64,000 bases of DNA from positions 1 through 64,000 of the forward strand of contig NZ_JAKCFA010000031.1 in the NCBI RefSeq assembly GCF_024198215.1, read 5' to 3'. A program made the position numbers and the translations under genes. Position 1 is the stretch's first letter. The number at the start of each line of letters is the position of its first letter. Of the stretch, positions 27,312 to 35,532 are shown in pieces. The notes under the pieces were generated by a model, which saw only the letters and a program-made list of their open reading frames with translations, searched no databases and was not told the DNA's origin. Origin of the DNA: Myxococcus qinghaiensis. GTDB taxonomy: Bacteria; Myxococcota; Myxococcia; Myxococcales; Myxococcaceae.

Positions 27312-28256
27312 TCAGCCGTCCAGGTCGTTCAACACATCCAGGGGCAGCGGAGTCGCATCCGTCACGGTGCCGTCCATGTCCGTGGGCAGCGAGGCGGGGT
27401 CCATGTCCGGAGGCGCACGGCCTTCCATGGGCACCGCCGCGTTGCGGATGGGGGCGCCCGGTGGAGGCCGCAGCACGGGGCCCGGAGGCGGCAGGCCGGA
27501 GTGGCGGCGCGCGGCTTCCATCAGCGCGTTGTGGTGGCGGTAGCGCGCCTCCACCAGCTTGTGGATGAGCAGCGGGCCACCGGGGACACGGCGCGCGGTG
27601 AGGGCCTGGGTGGCCTTGCGCACCGGGTAGCGCACCCGGCGAATCTGCACGCGCCAGCCCTTGGGCGTGTACGTGAAGACGCCGTAGGCGGGGCGCAAAT
27701 CTCCGTCGCGCGGAATGCCCGCGCTGGCCACGTCGGCGATGAGCATGCGGCCCACCCGGCGGCGGTAGGGGAAGTGCAGGTGGCCGAAGGCGCACGCCGC
27801 CGCGTCCAGGTGCGCGAAGTAGCGGCGCACCGCGACGTCATCCAGCGTGGGGTCCAGCGACTCCTCGAGGTTGCGCGGGTTGGCGTGGCAGACGAAGAGG
27901 TCCTGTCCCTTGCGCGGCGTGTAGCGCACGGAGAAGGGCAGGGCGCCCAGCTGGCGCAGGTGCGCGTCGCCGAGCTGGTCTCTCGTCCAGCGCAAGAGCT
28001 CCGTCTTCCAGTGGTCTCTCTCGCGGTACGCACCGCCCAGGTAGTTCCCGGCGAGGTAGCAGTCGGTGTTGCCCATCAGCACCGAGTCGCAGCGGTCGAA
28101 GAGCAGGTCCACCGTCTCGCGAGGGTGCGCTCCGCGCAGCGCGAGGTCGCCCGCGGCGACGATGAAGTCGGGCGCCACGGAGCGCGCGATGTCCTCCAGG
28201 ACGGCCTCGCAGGCGGGGAGGTTGCCGTGAATGTCCGCGAGGATGGCGACCCGCAT
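27312..28256 (-). CDS. YfcE/MJ0936-like metallophosphoesterase with long C-terminal tail
   Basis: Encodes 314 residues. The N-terminal domain has all phosphoesterase blocks: LADIHGNLPACEAVL, AAGDLALRG, MGNTDCY, VCHANPRN and FGHLHFPYRR. The last 100 residues are a basic and Pro-rich extension ending in an acidic stretch (DMDGTVTDATPLPLDVLNDLDG), which is unusual for the family. Substrate unknown; small phosphodiesters or phosphomonoesters are typical. It begins 12 bases after the phoR-like gene and is probably co-transcribed with it. Confidence 0.82.
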   Translation of the reverse strand: MRVAILADIHGNLPACEAVLEDIARSVAPDFIVAAGDLALRGAHPRETVDLLFDRCDSVLMGNTDCYLAGNYLGGAYRERDHWKTELLRWTRDQLGDAHLRQLGALPFSVRYTPRKGQDLFVCHANPRNLEESLDPTLDDVAVRRYFAHLDAAACAFGHLHFPYRRRVGRMLIADVASAGIPRDGDLRPAYGVFTYTPKGWRVQIRRVRYPVRKATQALTARRVPGGPLLIHKLVEARYRHHNALMEAARRHSGLPPPGPVLRPPPGAPIRNAAVPMEGRAPPDMDPASLPTDMDGTVTDATPLPLDVLNDLDG

Positions 28257-28268
28257 GGTCGTGCCATC

Positions 28269-29624
28269 CTACCCCGTCGCAGACCGAGCGGGAGCCGCCT
28301 GGGGCAGAAAAATGGTGAAGGTGCTGCCCTCGTTCGGTTGGCTCTCGACCTTGACCTCGCCGTCCATGGCCTGGAGCAGGTGCTTGACGATGGAAAGACC
28401 CAACCCGGTGCCTCCCATGTCCCGGCTCCGGCCCTTGTCCACCCGGTAGAAGCGCTCGAAGATGCGCGACAGGTGGCGCGGCTCAATCCCCACCCCGGTG
28501 TCCCGCACCCGCACCACGCACCGCCCGTCCTCACACGCCCCGTCCACGTCCACCCGGCCCCCCGCCGGCGTGTACTTCACCGCGTTGTCCAGGAGGTTGA
28601 GCAGCACCTGCTCCACCGCGCGTGGGTCTCCCACCGCCACCAGCCCCGCTGGGACGTGGAGTGAAACCACCTGGCCCTTGCCCTCGGCCTTGGGGCGCAC
28701 GGTGTCGGCGGCGCGGGCGGCGGCCTCCGCCAGGGGGACGTCGGTGAGGTTCAGGCTCACCTGCTGCGACTCCAGGCGCGACAGCTCCAGCAGGTCCTCC
28801 ACCAGCTCGGACAGGCGCTCGGACTGGCGGTGGATGATTTCCACCATGCGTGGCGCCACCTGCGCGTCGCCGAGCGCCCCGCCCTGGAGCGTCTCCGCGT
28901 AGCCGCGGATGGCGGTAATCGGCGTGCGCAGCTCGTGGGAGACGTTGGCGACGAAGTCCTGGCGCACCTTCTCCAGCCGGCGCAGCTCGGTGACGTCGTG
29001 GAAGACGGCGGCGCTGCCCGGCAAGTCGCGCCCCAGCGGCGTCACGCGCACGGACAGGGTGCGGGGGAACAGGCCTTCCAACTCCAGCTCCAGGTGGGTG
29101 GAGGCCCCCTCCAGGCAGCCGCGCATGACGGCGTCGTGGAGCTGGTCATCGCGCAGGACGGCCAGGGGGCGCTGCCCGACGATGGGGGCGCCCGTCTGGA
29201 GGATGTTCCGGAGCGCGTCGTTGTGGCGGACCACGGTGCCCTCCGCGTCCGTCACCCAGATGCCCTCGGCCATGCTGTCCAGCACGGCGGAGAGGGTGCG
29301 GGACTCCTGGTTCAGCTCCGTGTTTCGCGCGGACAGGCGGGTGTGCAGCGTGTCGATGGCGCCCTCCAGGCTCGCCACCTCCTCCAGCCGGTCCGGGTCC
29401 GGCGCCGAGCCACCGCTGCCCTCGGCGCGGCCGCGCGTGCTGCGCGCCAGCCGGTCCAACTGCCGCTGCAGCGCGCCGCGGCTCAGGCCCAGCGCCATGA
29501 GGGAGCCCGCCAGGGTGATGAGCGCCACGGGCACCGCGGCGCCCGGCGTGCCCAGCATGGCCACGAGCAGCCCGACAAGAGTGGCCGGCAGGAGCAGCGG
29601 CAGGAGCGTGTAGCGCAGGGGCAT
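28269..29624 (-). CDS. PhoR-type sensor histidine kinase
   Basis: Encodes 451 residues. Two hydrophobic helices (about 4-45) with almost no periplasmic loop are followed by an Arg-rich linker, a short PAS domain (about 115-215, SAVLDSMAEGIWVTDAEGTVVRHN), HisKA with VSHELRTPITAIRGYAETL, and an ATPase domain with NLLDNAVKYTP, VRDTGVGIEP and GTGLGLSIVKHLL. This order (short anchor, PAS, kinase core) is that of PhoR, which senses Pst/PhoU state rather than a periplasmic ligand. It follows the PhoB-like gene by 12 bases, so the two are partners. Confidence 0.88.
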   Translation of the reverse strand: MPLRYTLLPLLLPATLVGLLVAMLGTPGAAVPVALITLAGSLMALGLSRGALQRQLDRLARSTRGRAEGSGGSAPDPDRLEEVASLEGAIDTLHTRLSARNTELNQESRTLSAVLDSMAEGIWVTDAEGTVVRHNDALRNILQTGAPIVGQRPLAVLRDDQLHDAVMRGCLEGASTHLELELEGLFPRTLSVRVTPLGRDLPGSAAVFHDVTELRRLEKVRQDFVANVSHELRTPITAIRGYAETLQGGALGDAQVAPRMVEIIHRQSERLSELVEDLLELSRLESQQVSLNLTDVPLAEAAARAADTVRPKAEGKGQVVSLHVPAGLVAVGDPRAVEQVLLNLLDNAVKYTPAGGRVDVDGACEDGRCVVRVRDTGVGIEPRHLSRIFERFYRVDKGRSRDMGGTGLGLSIVKHLLQAMDGEVKVESQPNEGSTFTIFLPQAAPARSATG

Positions 29625-29636
29625 GAGGCCGAACGC

Positions 29637-30317
29637 CTAGGGAGGACTGAGCTTGTAGCCGACGCCGCGCACCGTCTCGATGATGTCGCCCGCGGGGCCC
29701 AGCTTCTCCCTGAGGCGCTTGATGTGCGTGTCCACCGTGCGGGTGTGGATCTCCGCCTGGATGCCCCAGACGTCGGAGAGGAGGACCTCGCGCGTCTGCA
29801 CCCTGTCGCTGCGCTCCAAGAGCGTGCGCAGCAGGCGGAACTCCAGCGCGGTGAGGACCACCTCCACGTCCTTCACGCGCACCTGGTGGCGGGACGTGTC
29901 CAGGAGGATGTCCCCGGCGGCGAGCACCTGCGCGGGCCCCTCGTCGGCGTCGCCCCGGCGCAGCACCGCCTTGACGCGCAGGAGCAGCTCCCGCACGGAG
30001 AAGGGCTTCACCACGTAGTCGTCCGCACCCAGCTCCAGGCCCTGCACGCGGTCCGACTCCTGGCCCTTGGCGCTGACGATGATGACGGACGTCTTTCGCA
30101 GCTCCGGGTCCTGCTTGAGCATGCGCAGCACTTCGCCGCCCGCGATGTCCGGCAGCATCATGTCCAAGAGCAGCAGGTCGGGGGGATTCGCCCGGGCGCG
30201 GGCCAGGCCTCCGGCGCCGGTGTTCGCCGACTCCGTCTCGAAGCCCGCTGCCCGGAGGTTGTATTCGACGAGCCCGGCGAGGTCCTGCTCGTCCTCGATG
30301 ATCAGGATGCGCGTCAT
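29637..30317 (-). CDS. Second PhoB-like response regulator
   Basis: Encodes 226 residues from the ATG at 30317 (AGAGG upstream). The receiver has IEDE, Asp in LLLDMMLPDIAGG, Ser in IVSAKG and Lys in VVKPFSVREL. The winged helix has LTALEFRLLRTLL and TRTVDTHIKRLREKLG with ETVRGVGYKL. These recognition segments are close to those of the PhoB encoded at 17074-17763, so the two may bind related sites. It pairs with the adjacent PhoR-like kinase. Whether this or the other regulator controls phosphate uptake cannot be settled from sequence. Confidence 0.88.
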   Translation of the reverse strand: MTRILIIEDEQDLAGLVEYNLRAAGFETESANTGAGGLARARANPPDLLLLDMMLPDIAGGEVLRMLKQDPELRKTSVIIVSAKGQESDRVQGLELGADDYVVKPFSVRELLLRVKAVLRRGDADEGPAQVLAAGDILLDTSRHQVRVKDVEVVLTALEFRLLRTLLERSDRVQTREVLLSDVWGIQAEIHTRTVDTHIKRLREKLGPAGDIIETVRGVGYKLSPP

Positions 30318-30425
30318 AAGGTCCTCTGGGGTGTCCTCGGGTGGCTCGGCGAAAGAAGGTGTAGCGGAAAGGGGCCGCGAGCGTGGGTGTCATGGGCACC
30401 CGCGAGGACGCGGGCGCCGGCTCGC

Positions 30426-30935
30426 TCAGGGGGAGATGGAGGGGTCGCAGGACTGCTCGGTCAGCACGAGCGGCGCGGCGACCACCGGCACGTTGTCGCC
30501 GGAGTTGACGACCTTGAGGTAGTTGCAGGAGCTGCCGAGGAAGCGCGACGGCGAGCCCACGGCGATGGCCTCGATGACGAGCGCGTAGTCGCGGCCCACG
30601 GGCACGTCCACCTCCAGGGCCTGGCCGACGCCGTTCTGCATCGCGGCCAGGTCCACGGTGAAGCGCAGCGCGCGACCCTCGTTGCCGCGCACGTCCTCCA
30701 GCACCACCAGGTCCTCTCGCTTGACCTGGGTGTTGAGGCAGGTGCGCTGCAGCTCGGTGCAGCTGCGCCGCGAGCCGTCCTTCAGCACGCTCACCTGGAG
30801 CGCATGGACCTCGCTGGCCACGGCGCGGGACATCGTCACGTCCAGGCCGAAGCGGCCCACCGTCGCGGAGTCATCGGGGCCGCACGCGCAGAGGACGGCG
30901 GCGAGCGGCAGGAACTTCAGGATGCGGAGGCTCAT
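30426..30935 (-). CDS. Putative lipoprotein in the phoBR group
   Basis: Encodes 169 residues. The N-terminus is a lipoprotein signal (LRILKFLPLAAVLCACG, lipobox LCAC). The mature part is a mixed alpha/beta domain with scattered Cys (CTELQRTCLN, SSCNYLKV, EQSCD), probably periplasmic. No known family. Its start overlaps the stop of the upstream gene (ATGA), so the two are translated together, suggesting a physical or functional link. Confidence 0.72.
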   Translation of the reverse strand: MSLRILKFLPLAAVLCACGPDDSATVGRFGLDVTMSRAVASEVHALQVSVLKDGSRRSCTELQRTCLNTQVKREDLVVLEDVRGNEGRALRFTVDLAAMQNGVGQALEVDVPVGRDYALVIEAIAVGSPSRFLGSSCNYLKVVNSGDNVPVVAAPLVLTEQSCDPSISP

Positions 30936-31855
30936 GGCTGGGCGGGGTCCACGCGGATGGTGATGGGGACGCGGCCGCGGTCCTCGGAGGAGGAGAGGGC
31001 CACCACGCCGGCGGTGCCACCAATGGCCACCGCGCCCACGGCCACCCAGAGCCAGGCGCTCTTGTACCAGGGGCGTCCCTCGGAGACCTCGGCGGCGGCC
31101 GCCGTCGAGCGCTGCGGTGCCACCTGGAAGAGCAGCGGCTGGAACGAGTCGCCCCGGCCGGCGAGCCGGCGCTGCGCGGCGTCCACCACCTCGAAGTAGT
31201 ACTCCACCTCGTAGGGCTCCGGCTCCACGGGCACGTCGTAGGCGGGGACGACGGCGCGGAAGCGCTCCTTCTCGCCACGGTCCTTCGCGAAGTCCACGGA
31301 GTTGTAGGCCTGGTCTCCGGCGCGCCGGTAGAACAGCCGCGCGCGGGCACCCAGCGCCAGCTCCTGGATGGTGGCCTCCACGACGATGGGCTCGCCACCG
31401 GGCGGGTCCGGAATCGGGTCCACGTCCAGCGTCACGGGCCTCACGCGCCGGCTGCGGATGTCCTCCTTGATTCGCGCGTAGAGCGAGCGCAGCTTGGGAG
31501 GCGCGGTGCGGGGCAGCTCGTAGTCGGGGCGGGCCTGGAGCAGCTTCTCGTAGGCCTCGCGCGCCTGGTCCTCGTCGCCCAGGTACAGGGCGGTGAGGCC
31601 GAGCAGGCGGTAGAGCTCCACCAACTGGTCGTCGGTGACGTCCGGGGCGTCCAGGCCCGCCTGGAGCGTGCGGCGGGCCTCTTCGAACTCGCCGTCGTCA
31701 ATTTGCTCGCGGGCGCGGGTGATTTCTGGGCTTGCTGGCCCGAGCTGGGAGAGGGCGGGCGCGGGGAAGAGGGGACGGGCAAGCCCCGGTGGAGCCAGGA
31801 GGCCCACGACGAGGAAGAGTGCCCCCACGCGCAACGGCAATTCGTGCCTGTGCAT
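30932..31855 (-). CDS. Membrane-anchored TPR-like protein
   Basis: Encodes about 307 residues from the ATG at 31855, which gives a signal sequence (RVGALFLVVGLLAPPGLARP). Residues about 45-140 have TPR-like helical pairs (ITRAREQIDDGEFEEARRTL, LYRLLGLTALYLGDEDQAREAYEKLL), followed by a beta-rich domain, a C-terminal membrane helix (AWLWVAVGAVAIGGTAGVVAL) and a short charged tail. This architecture recurs in myxobacterial envelope proteins of unknown function. It is the first gene of the minus-strand group leading to the second PhoB/PhoR and SixA. Confidence 0.72.
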   Translation of the reverse strand: MHRHELPLRVGALFLVVGLLAPPGLARPLFPAPALSQLGPASPEITRAREQIDDGEFEEARRTLQAGLDAPDVTDDQLVELYRLLGLTALYLGDEDQAREAYEKLLQARPDYELPRTAPPKLRSLYARIKEDIRSRRVRPVTLDVDPIPDPPGGEPIVVEATIQELALGARARLFYRRAGDQAYNSVDFAKDRGEKERFRAVVPAYDVPVEPEPYEVEYYFEVVDAAQRRLAGRGDSFQPLLFQVAPQRSTAAAAEVSEGRPWYKSAWLWVAVGAVAIGGTAGVVALSSSEDRGRVPITIRVDPAQP

Positions 31856-32018
31856 CAAACCGACCCTATCAAAGCGTTGTCTGGAGGATCCACGAAGGCC
31901 ACCCCACCGGTGGTGACGGCGCAGTGACATCTTCGCGGTGCTGTTGAACCCGGGCGTGTTGACGGTGGAGGGGCCGCCCTCTATGTTGCCCGCCCAATTT
32001 TACCTGGATGTCGCGTAA

Positions 32019-32621
32019 ATGCTCGTAAAGGTTGAACAAATTCATGAGGCGGGGCTGAAGCTGGACGAGCCCATCTCGCCGGAGCTGCTGAGCACCGCGC
32101 TGGAGGGGACGACGTCCGGGTTGGACACCGGCTTCCGGGCCACGCAGGCATCCCAGCTCAAGGCCACGCTGCGCAGGGTGAGCGGCGGGGTGCTGCTGAA
32201 CGGCAACTTCACCGTGCACGTCACCAGTCCCTGCAAGCGCTGCCTCAAGGACGTGGAGCTGGCCCAGCCCGTGGTCTTCTCGCTGAACCTGGTGCCCGAG
32301 TCGATGGTCCGGGGCGACGACTTCAAGGACGAAGACGAGAAGTCCATGGAGAAGAAGGAGCGCCAGCAGGGGGAGACGGGCGGCTCGTTCGAAATCGATG
32401 GCGTGGACCAGGAGGTCTTCAATGGGAAGACCATCGACCTGGACCCTATCGTCCGCGAGCAGCTGCTGCTGGCCCTGCCGATGAACCTGGTCTGCAAGGA
32501 CGACTGCAAGGGCCTGTGCTCGCAGTGTGGAACGAACCTCAACGAGGCCCAGTGCGAGTGTGACACGAAGCAGGTGGATCCCCGCCTCGCGGCGCTGAAG
32601 AACATCAAGCTCGGCAACTGA
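32019..32621 (+). CDS. YceD-like DUF177 protein
   Basis: Encodes 200 residues from the ATG at 32019. DUF177 features: N-terminal beta region, CKRCLKDV near residue 70, and a cluster of Cys in the C-terminal part (VCKDDCKGLCSQCGTNL and CECD), likely to bind zinc. Members usually lie immediately before rpmF and plsX and act in large-subunit or rRNA processing. Here the next gene, rpmF, is on the opposite strand. A terminator-like hairpin follows the stop. Confidence 0.88.
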   Translation: MLVKVEQIHEAGLKLDEPISPELLSTALEGTTSGLDTGFRATQASQLKATLRRVSGGVLLNGNFTVHVTSPCKRCLKDVELAQPVVFSLNLVPESMVRGDDFKDEDEKSMEKKERQQGETGGSFEIDGVDQEVFNGKTIDLDPIVREQLLLALPMNLVCKDDCKGLCSQCGTNLNEAQCECDTKQVDPRLAALKNIKLGN

Positions 32622-32636
32622 AGTCCGGTGAGGACG

Positions 32637-32662
32637 CCGGCCCCGGTGGGATTCGGGGCCGG
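32637..32662 (+). terminator. Hairpin after yceD-like gene
   Basis: A perfect 9-base-pair stem, CCGGCCCCG / CGGGGCCGG, with an 8-base loop starts about 15 bases after the yceD-like stop. GC-rich and without a U-tract, but well placed as a terminator or RNA stabiliser. Confidence 0.6.
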
Positions 32663-32670
32663 AAAAGAGC

Positions 32671-32707
32671 AAGGGCCGCGACCTCCGATTGGGGAGGCGC
32701 GGCCCTT
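32671..32707. terminator. Strong bidirectional hairpin between yceD and rpmF
   Basis: AAGGGCCGCG pairs with CGCGGCCCTT (10 base pairs), and inside it CCTCC pairs with GGAGG around a 6-base loop, with one bulged base. It sits between the converging ends of the yceD-like gene (plus) and rpmF (minus). Confidence 0.7.
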
Positions 32708-32751
32708 CGTGCTGCTCGACGCCCCTCTTCAGGAGCGTCACTGGCAAGGCC

Positions 32752-32940
32752 TCAGGCCTCGGCTTGGGGCAGCAGCTCCCGCCCCTTGTACTGGCCACAC
32801 GACGTGCAGGCGCGGTGAGGCATCACCGGCTCCTTGCAGTTGGGGCACTTGGTCACCTGCACGGCGGTGCGCAGGTTGTTGTTGCCAGCGCGACGAGTGT
32901 CACGACGCATCTTCGAAGTACGCTTCTTGGGGACGCCCAC
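32752..32940 (-). CDS. rpmF: Ribosomal protein L32
   Basis: Encodes 62 residues from a GTG at 32940 (AGAGGTGA upstream). The N-terminus GVPKKRTSKMRRDTRRA is the standard L32 start, and a zinc ribbon follows with CPNC and CTSC. The length is normal. The gene is inverted relative to its usual yceD-rpmF-plsX order: it converges on yceD and diverges from plsX. It therefore needs its own promoter in the 32941-33391 gap. Confidence 0.95.
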   Translation of the reverse strand: MGVPKKRTSKMRRDTRRAGNNNLRTAVQVTKCPNCKEPVMPHRACTSCGQYKGRELLPQAEA

Positions 32941-33391
32941 GGCTCACCTCTGTCTCACGCGCTGTGCCGGGGTCCCCGGCTGCCTGCGCAACATGTCGGT
33001 CAACACCGGCCTGGAAGCAGTCGCGACGAACTCGCGTACTCCCGGTCCGGCTTGAAAGGCGGCGGACCCTAGCGGCTCATCAGGCCCGAGTCAATGCGCG
33101 TGTACTGCCCAGTCACACCACGAAGTGTCTCGGGGCCGCCCGACCGCCAGATACCTCACGCGGTCCGCCGGGACAACGCTGGTGATGGGCTCATTTCTGC
33201 CCGCCCTCGTGGATCATCCCAACCCGGGAGCCTCCCACGCGAGCCACCCCGGCGCCGCCCACCTGGACCCACCCCACGTGGGGAGGCAAGCGAGTCGTTG
33301 CCCCCCTGGGAGGTTCCTGGTGTGCTGCGCGCCGCCCGGCGGACCGGGTGGGTTTCTGGATGACACGCACGCAGGCACGGAGAGGGCGCGG
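32941..33391. other. Divergent promoter region between rpmF and plsX
   Basis: These 451 bases separate the start of rpmF (minus) from the start of plsX (plus), so both promoters must lie here. No good -10/-35 pair, FapR-like site or small gene could be picked with confidence. GGAGAGG lies just before the plsX ATG. Confidence 0.45.
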
Positions 33392-34453
33392 ATGAGGCTG
33401 GTCCTGGACGCGATGGGGGGAGACTACGCGCCGGGGGCGCCGGTGGAGGGCGGGGTGCTCTTCGCCCGGGCCCACCCCGAGCACGAGGTCGTCCTCGTGG
33501 GCGACACGGCCCGGGTGACGCCCTTGTTGGGGCGAGGGCTGCCTCCGCCCAACCTCCGCGTGCACCACGCGTCCGAGGTGGTGGAGATGGATGACCACGC
33601 CTCCACCGCCTTCCGCCGCAAGCGGGACTCGTCGCTGCGGGTGGGCTTCGAGCTGGTGAAGGACGGGCACGGGGACGCGCTGGTGTCCGCGGGCAACTCG
33701 GGCGCGGTGATGGCGGGCGGGTTGATGACGCTGGGCCGGCTGCCGGGCGTGGAGCGTCCCGCCATCGCCGCGCTCTTCCCCGCGCTCAAGGGCGGCGGGC
33801 GCTGCCTGCTGCTGGACGCGGGCGCGAACGTGGACTGCCGCCCGTCGCACCTGGCGCAGTTCGCCGTGCTGGGCGAGGCCTATGTCCGCCTGCTGCTGGG
33901 CGTGGCCCGTCCCCGGGTGGCGGTGCTGTCCAACGGCGAGGAGGCCTCCAAGGGCACGCTCCTGACGCGCGAGGCGAGCGATTTGCTGCGCCAGTCAGAC
34001 CTGGACTTCGCCGGCTACGTGGAGGGCAAGGACCTCTTCTCGGGTGACGTGCAGGTGGTGGTGACGGACGGCTTCACCGGGAATGTCGTCCTCAAGACAT
34101 CCGAGGGCGTGGGCATGGGCGTCATCGGCATGCTGCGTCAGGCCATCGAGAAGCGGGGCGGATTGTCCGAGAAGCTGGGGGCGCTCCTGCTCCAGCCGGC
34201 GCTGAAGGGCCTGCGGAAGATGGTGGACTACGCCGAGTACGGAGGCGCTCCACTGCTGGGCTTGCGGGGCGTGGGAATCGTGGCCCACGGGCGCTCCTCT
34301 CCTCGGGCCATCCACAACGCGCTGGGGGCCGCGCTGGCCACCGCGAAGGGGGGACTCCAGGAGGAGCTGACGCAATGCATCGCCCGCGCCTCCGCCTGGC
34401 TCCCTACCCACCCGAGGGGAAAAAGAGGGACAGAGGAAGCCGTTTCCGATTAG
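33392..34453 (+). CDS. plsX: Phosphate acyltransferase PlsX
   Basis: Encodes 353 residues from the ATG at 33392, preceded by GGAGAGG; the frame stays open upstream but that part lacks PlsX sequence. It begins with the family start MRLVLDAMGGDYAPGAPVEG. Further hallmarks are LVSAGNSGAVMAGG, LLLDAGANVDCRP, GEEASKGTLLTREA and YVEGKDLFSGDVQVVVTDGFTGNVVLKTSEG. PlsX makes acyl-phosphate from acyl-ACP, linking fatty-acid and phospholipid synthesis. It is the first gene of the fab group. Confidence 0.96.
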   Translation: MRLVLDAMGGDYAPGAPVEGGVLFARAHPEHEVVLVGDTARVTPLLGRGLPPPNLRVHHASEVVEMDDHASTAFRRKRDSSLRVGFELVKDGHGDALVSAGNSGAVMAGGLMTLGRLPGVERPAIAALFPALKGGGRCLLLDAGANVDCRPSHLAQFAVLGEAYVRLLLGVARPRVAVLSNGEEASKGTLLTREASDLLRQSDLDFAGYVEGKDLFSGDVQVVVTDGFTGNVVLKTSEGVGMGVIGMLRQAIEKRGGLSEKLGALLLQPALKGLRKMVDYAEYGGAPLLGLRGVGIVAHGRSSPRAIHNALGAALATAKGGLQEELTQCIARASAWLPTHPRGKRGTEEAVSD

Positions 34454-34506
34454 AGACCGGCGCCTGGGCGTTGGGTTCGATGAAGCTCCTCTTGCGGAGA
34501 ACCCTC

Positions 34507-35490
34507 GTGGCATGCACGCAGATCATCGGCACCGGCTCCTACGCTCCCTCCCGGGTCATCACCAACCAAGAGCTGGAGGCGTGCGTGGACACGTCCGATG
34601 CCTGGATTCGTGAGCGCACGGGAATCCACGCGCGGCGGCGCGCCGCGGACGACGAGGCCACCAGCGACCTGGCCGTCGCCGCCTCGCTGAAGGCCCTTGA
34701 GATGGCGGGCGTGGCGCCGGAGGAGCTGGACCTCATCGTCGTGGGCACCATCACCGCGGACATGCCCATGCCCTCGTGCGCCGCCTTCGTGCAGGCGAAG
34801 CTGGGCGCGCGCCGGGCCTTCGCCTTCGACGTGGCCGCCGCGTGCGCGGGCTCGCTGTACGCGATGAGCATCGCGGATCAATTCATGCGCTCGGGCCACG
34901 TGAAGCGGGCGCTGGTGGTGGGCGCGGAGCTGCTCACGCGGGTGGTGGACTGGACGGACCGGAACACCTGCGTGCTCTTCGGAGACGGGGCGGGGGCCAT
35001 GGTGCTGGCGCCCTCGGAGGCGGAGGGGCGGGGCATCCTCTCCACCCACCTGTTCACCGACGGGACGCTCGCGGACGCGCTCACCATTCCGGGCGGCGGC
35101 TCTCGCACGCCGATGACGGAGGAGGGCGTCCGGGCCCACCTCCACAAGCTGAAGATGAAGGGGCGCGAGGTGTTCCGCTTCGCGGTGCGCGCGCTCGTGG
35201 ATTCCACGCGGGGTGCGCTCGCCTCTCACGGGTTGACGGCGCGGGGCGTGGACCACGTGATTGCCCACCAGGCCAATGTCCGCATCCTGGACGCGGCGCT
35301 GGAGCGGCTGGAGATTCCCCGCGACAAGTGCTGGCTGAACCTGCACAAGTACGGCAACACGTCGTCCGCGTCCCTGCCCATGACGCTGGACGAGGCCCAC
35401 CGCGCCGGAAGGCTCCGGTCCGGAGACGTCATCGCGATGATGGCGATTGGCGCGGGCATGACGTGGGGCAGCGCGGTGGTGCGCTGGTAG
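34507..35490 (+). CDS. fabH: Beta-ketoacyl-ACP synthase III (FabH)
   Basis: Encodes 327 residues from a GTG at 34507, chosen because the protein then starts with the family pattern CTQIIGTGSYAPSRVITN; a GGAGA lies about nine bases upstream. The catalytic triad is visible: Cys in DVAAACAGSLYAM, His in IAHQANVRI and Asn in YGNTSSASLP. FabH condenses an acyl-CoA with malonyl-ACP. In myxobacteria, branched starters (from isovaleryl-CoA) give iso-fatty acids. Confidence 0.95.
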   Translation: MACTQIIGTGSYAPSRVITNQELEACVDTSDAWIRERTGIHARRRAADDEATSDLAVAASLKALEMAGVAPEELDLIVVGTITADMPMPSCAAFVQAKLGARRAFAFDVAAACAGSLYAMSIADQFMRSGHVKRALVVGAELLTRVVDWTDRNTCVLFGDGAGAMVLAPSEAEGRGILSTHLFTDGTLADALTIPGGGSRTPMTEEGVRAHLHKLKMKGREVFRFAVRALVDSTRGALASHGLTARGVDHVIAHQANVRILDAALERLEIPRDKCWLNLHKYGNTSSASLPMTLDEAHRAGRLRSGDVIAMMAIGAGMTWGSAVVRW

Positions 35491-35532
35491 TCGGGCAACG
35501 GGACTGGACGTTTCAGGAGGCAGAGACCGCAC

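Noticed and set aside
33125..33391. Extended N-terminus for PlsX
   Set aside because: The extra 89 codons have no PlsX similarity, and the ATG at 33392 with GGAGAGG fits the family start.
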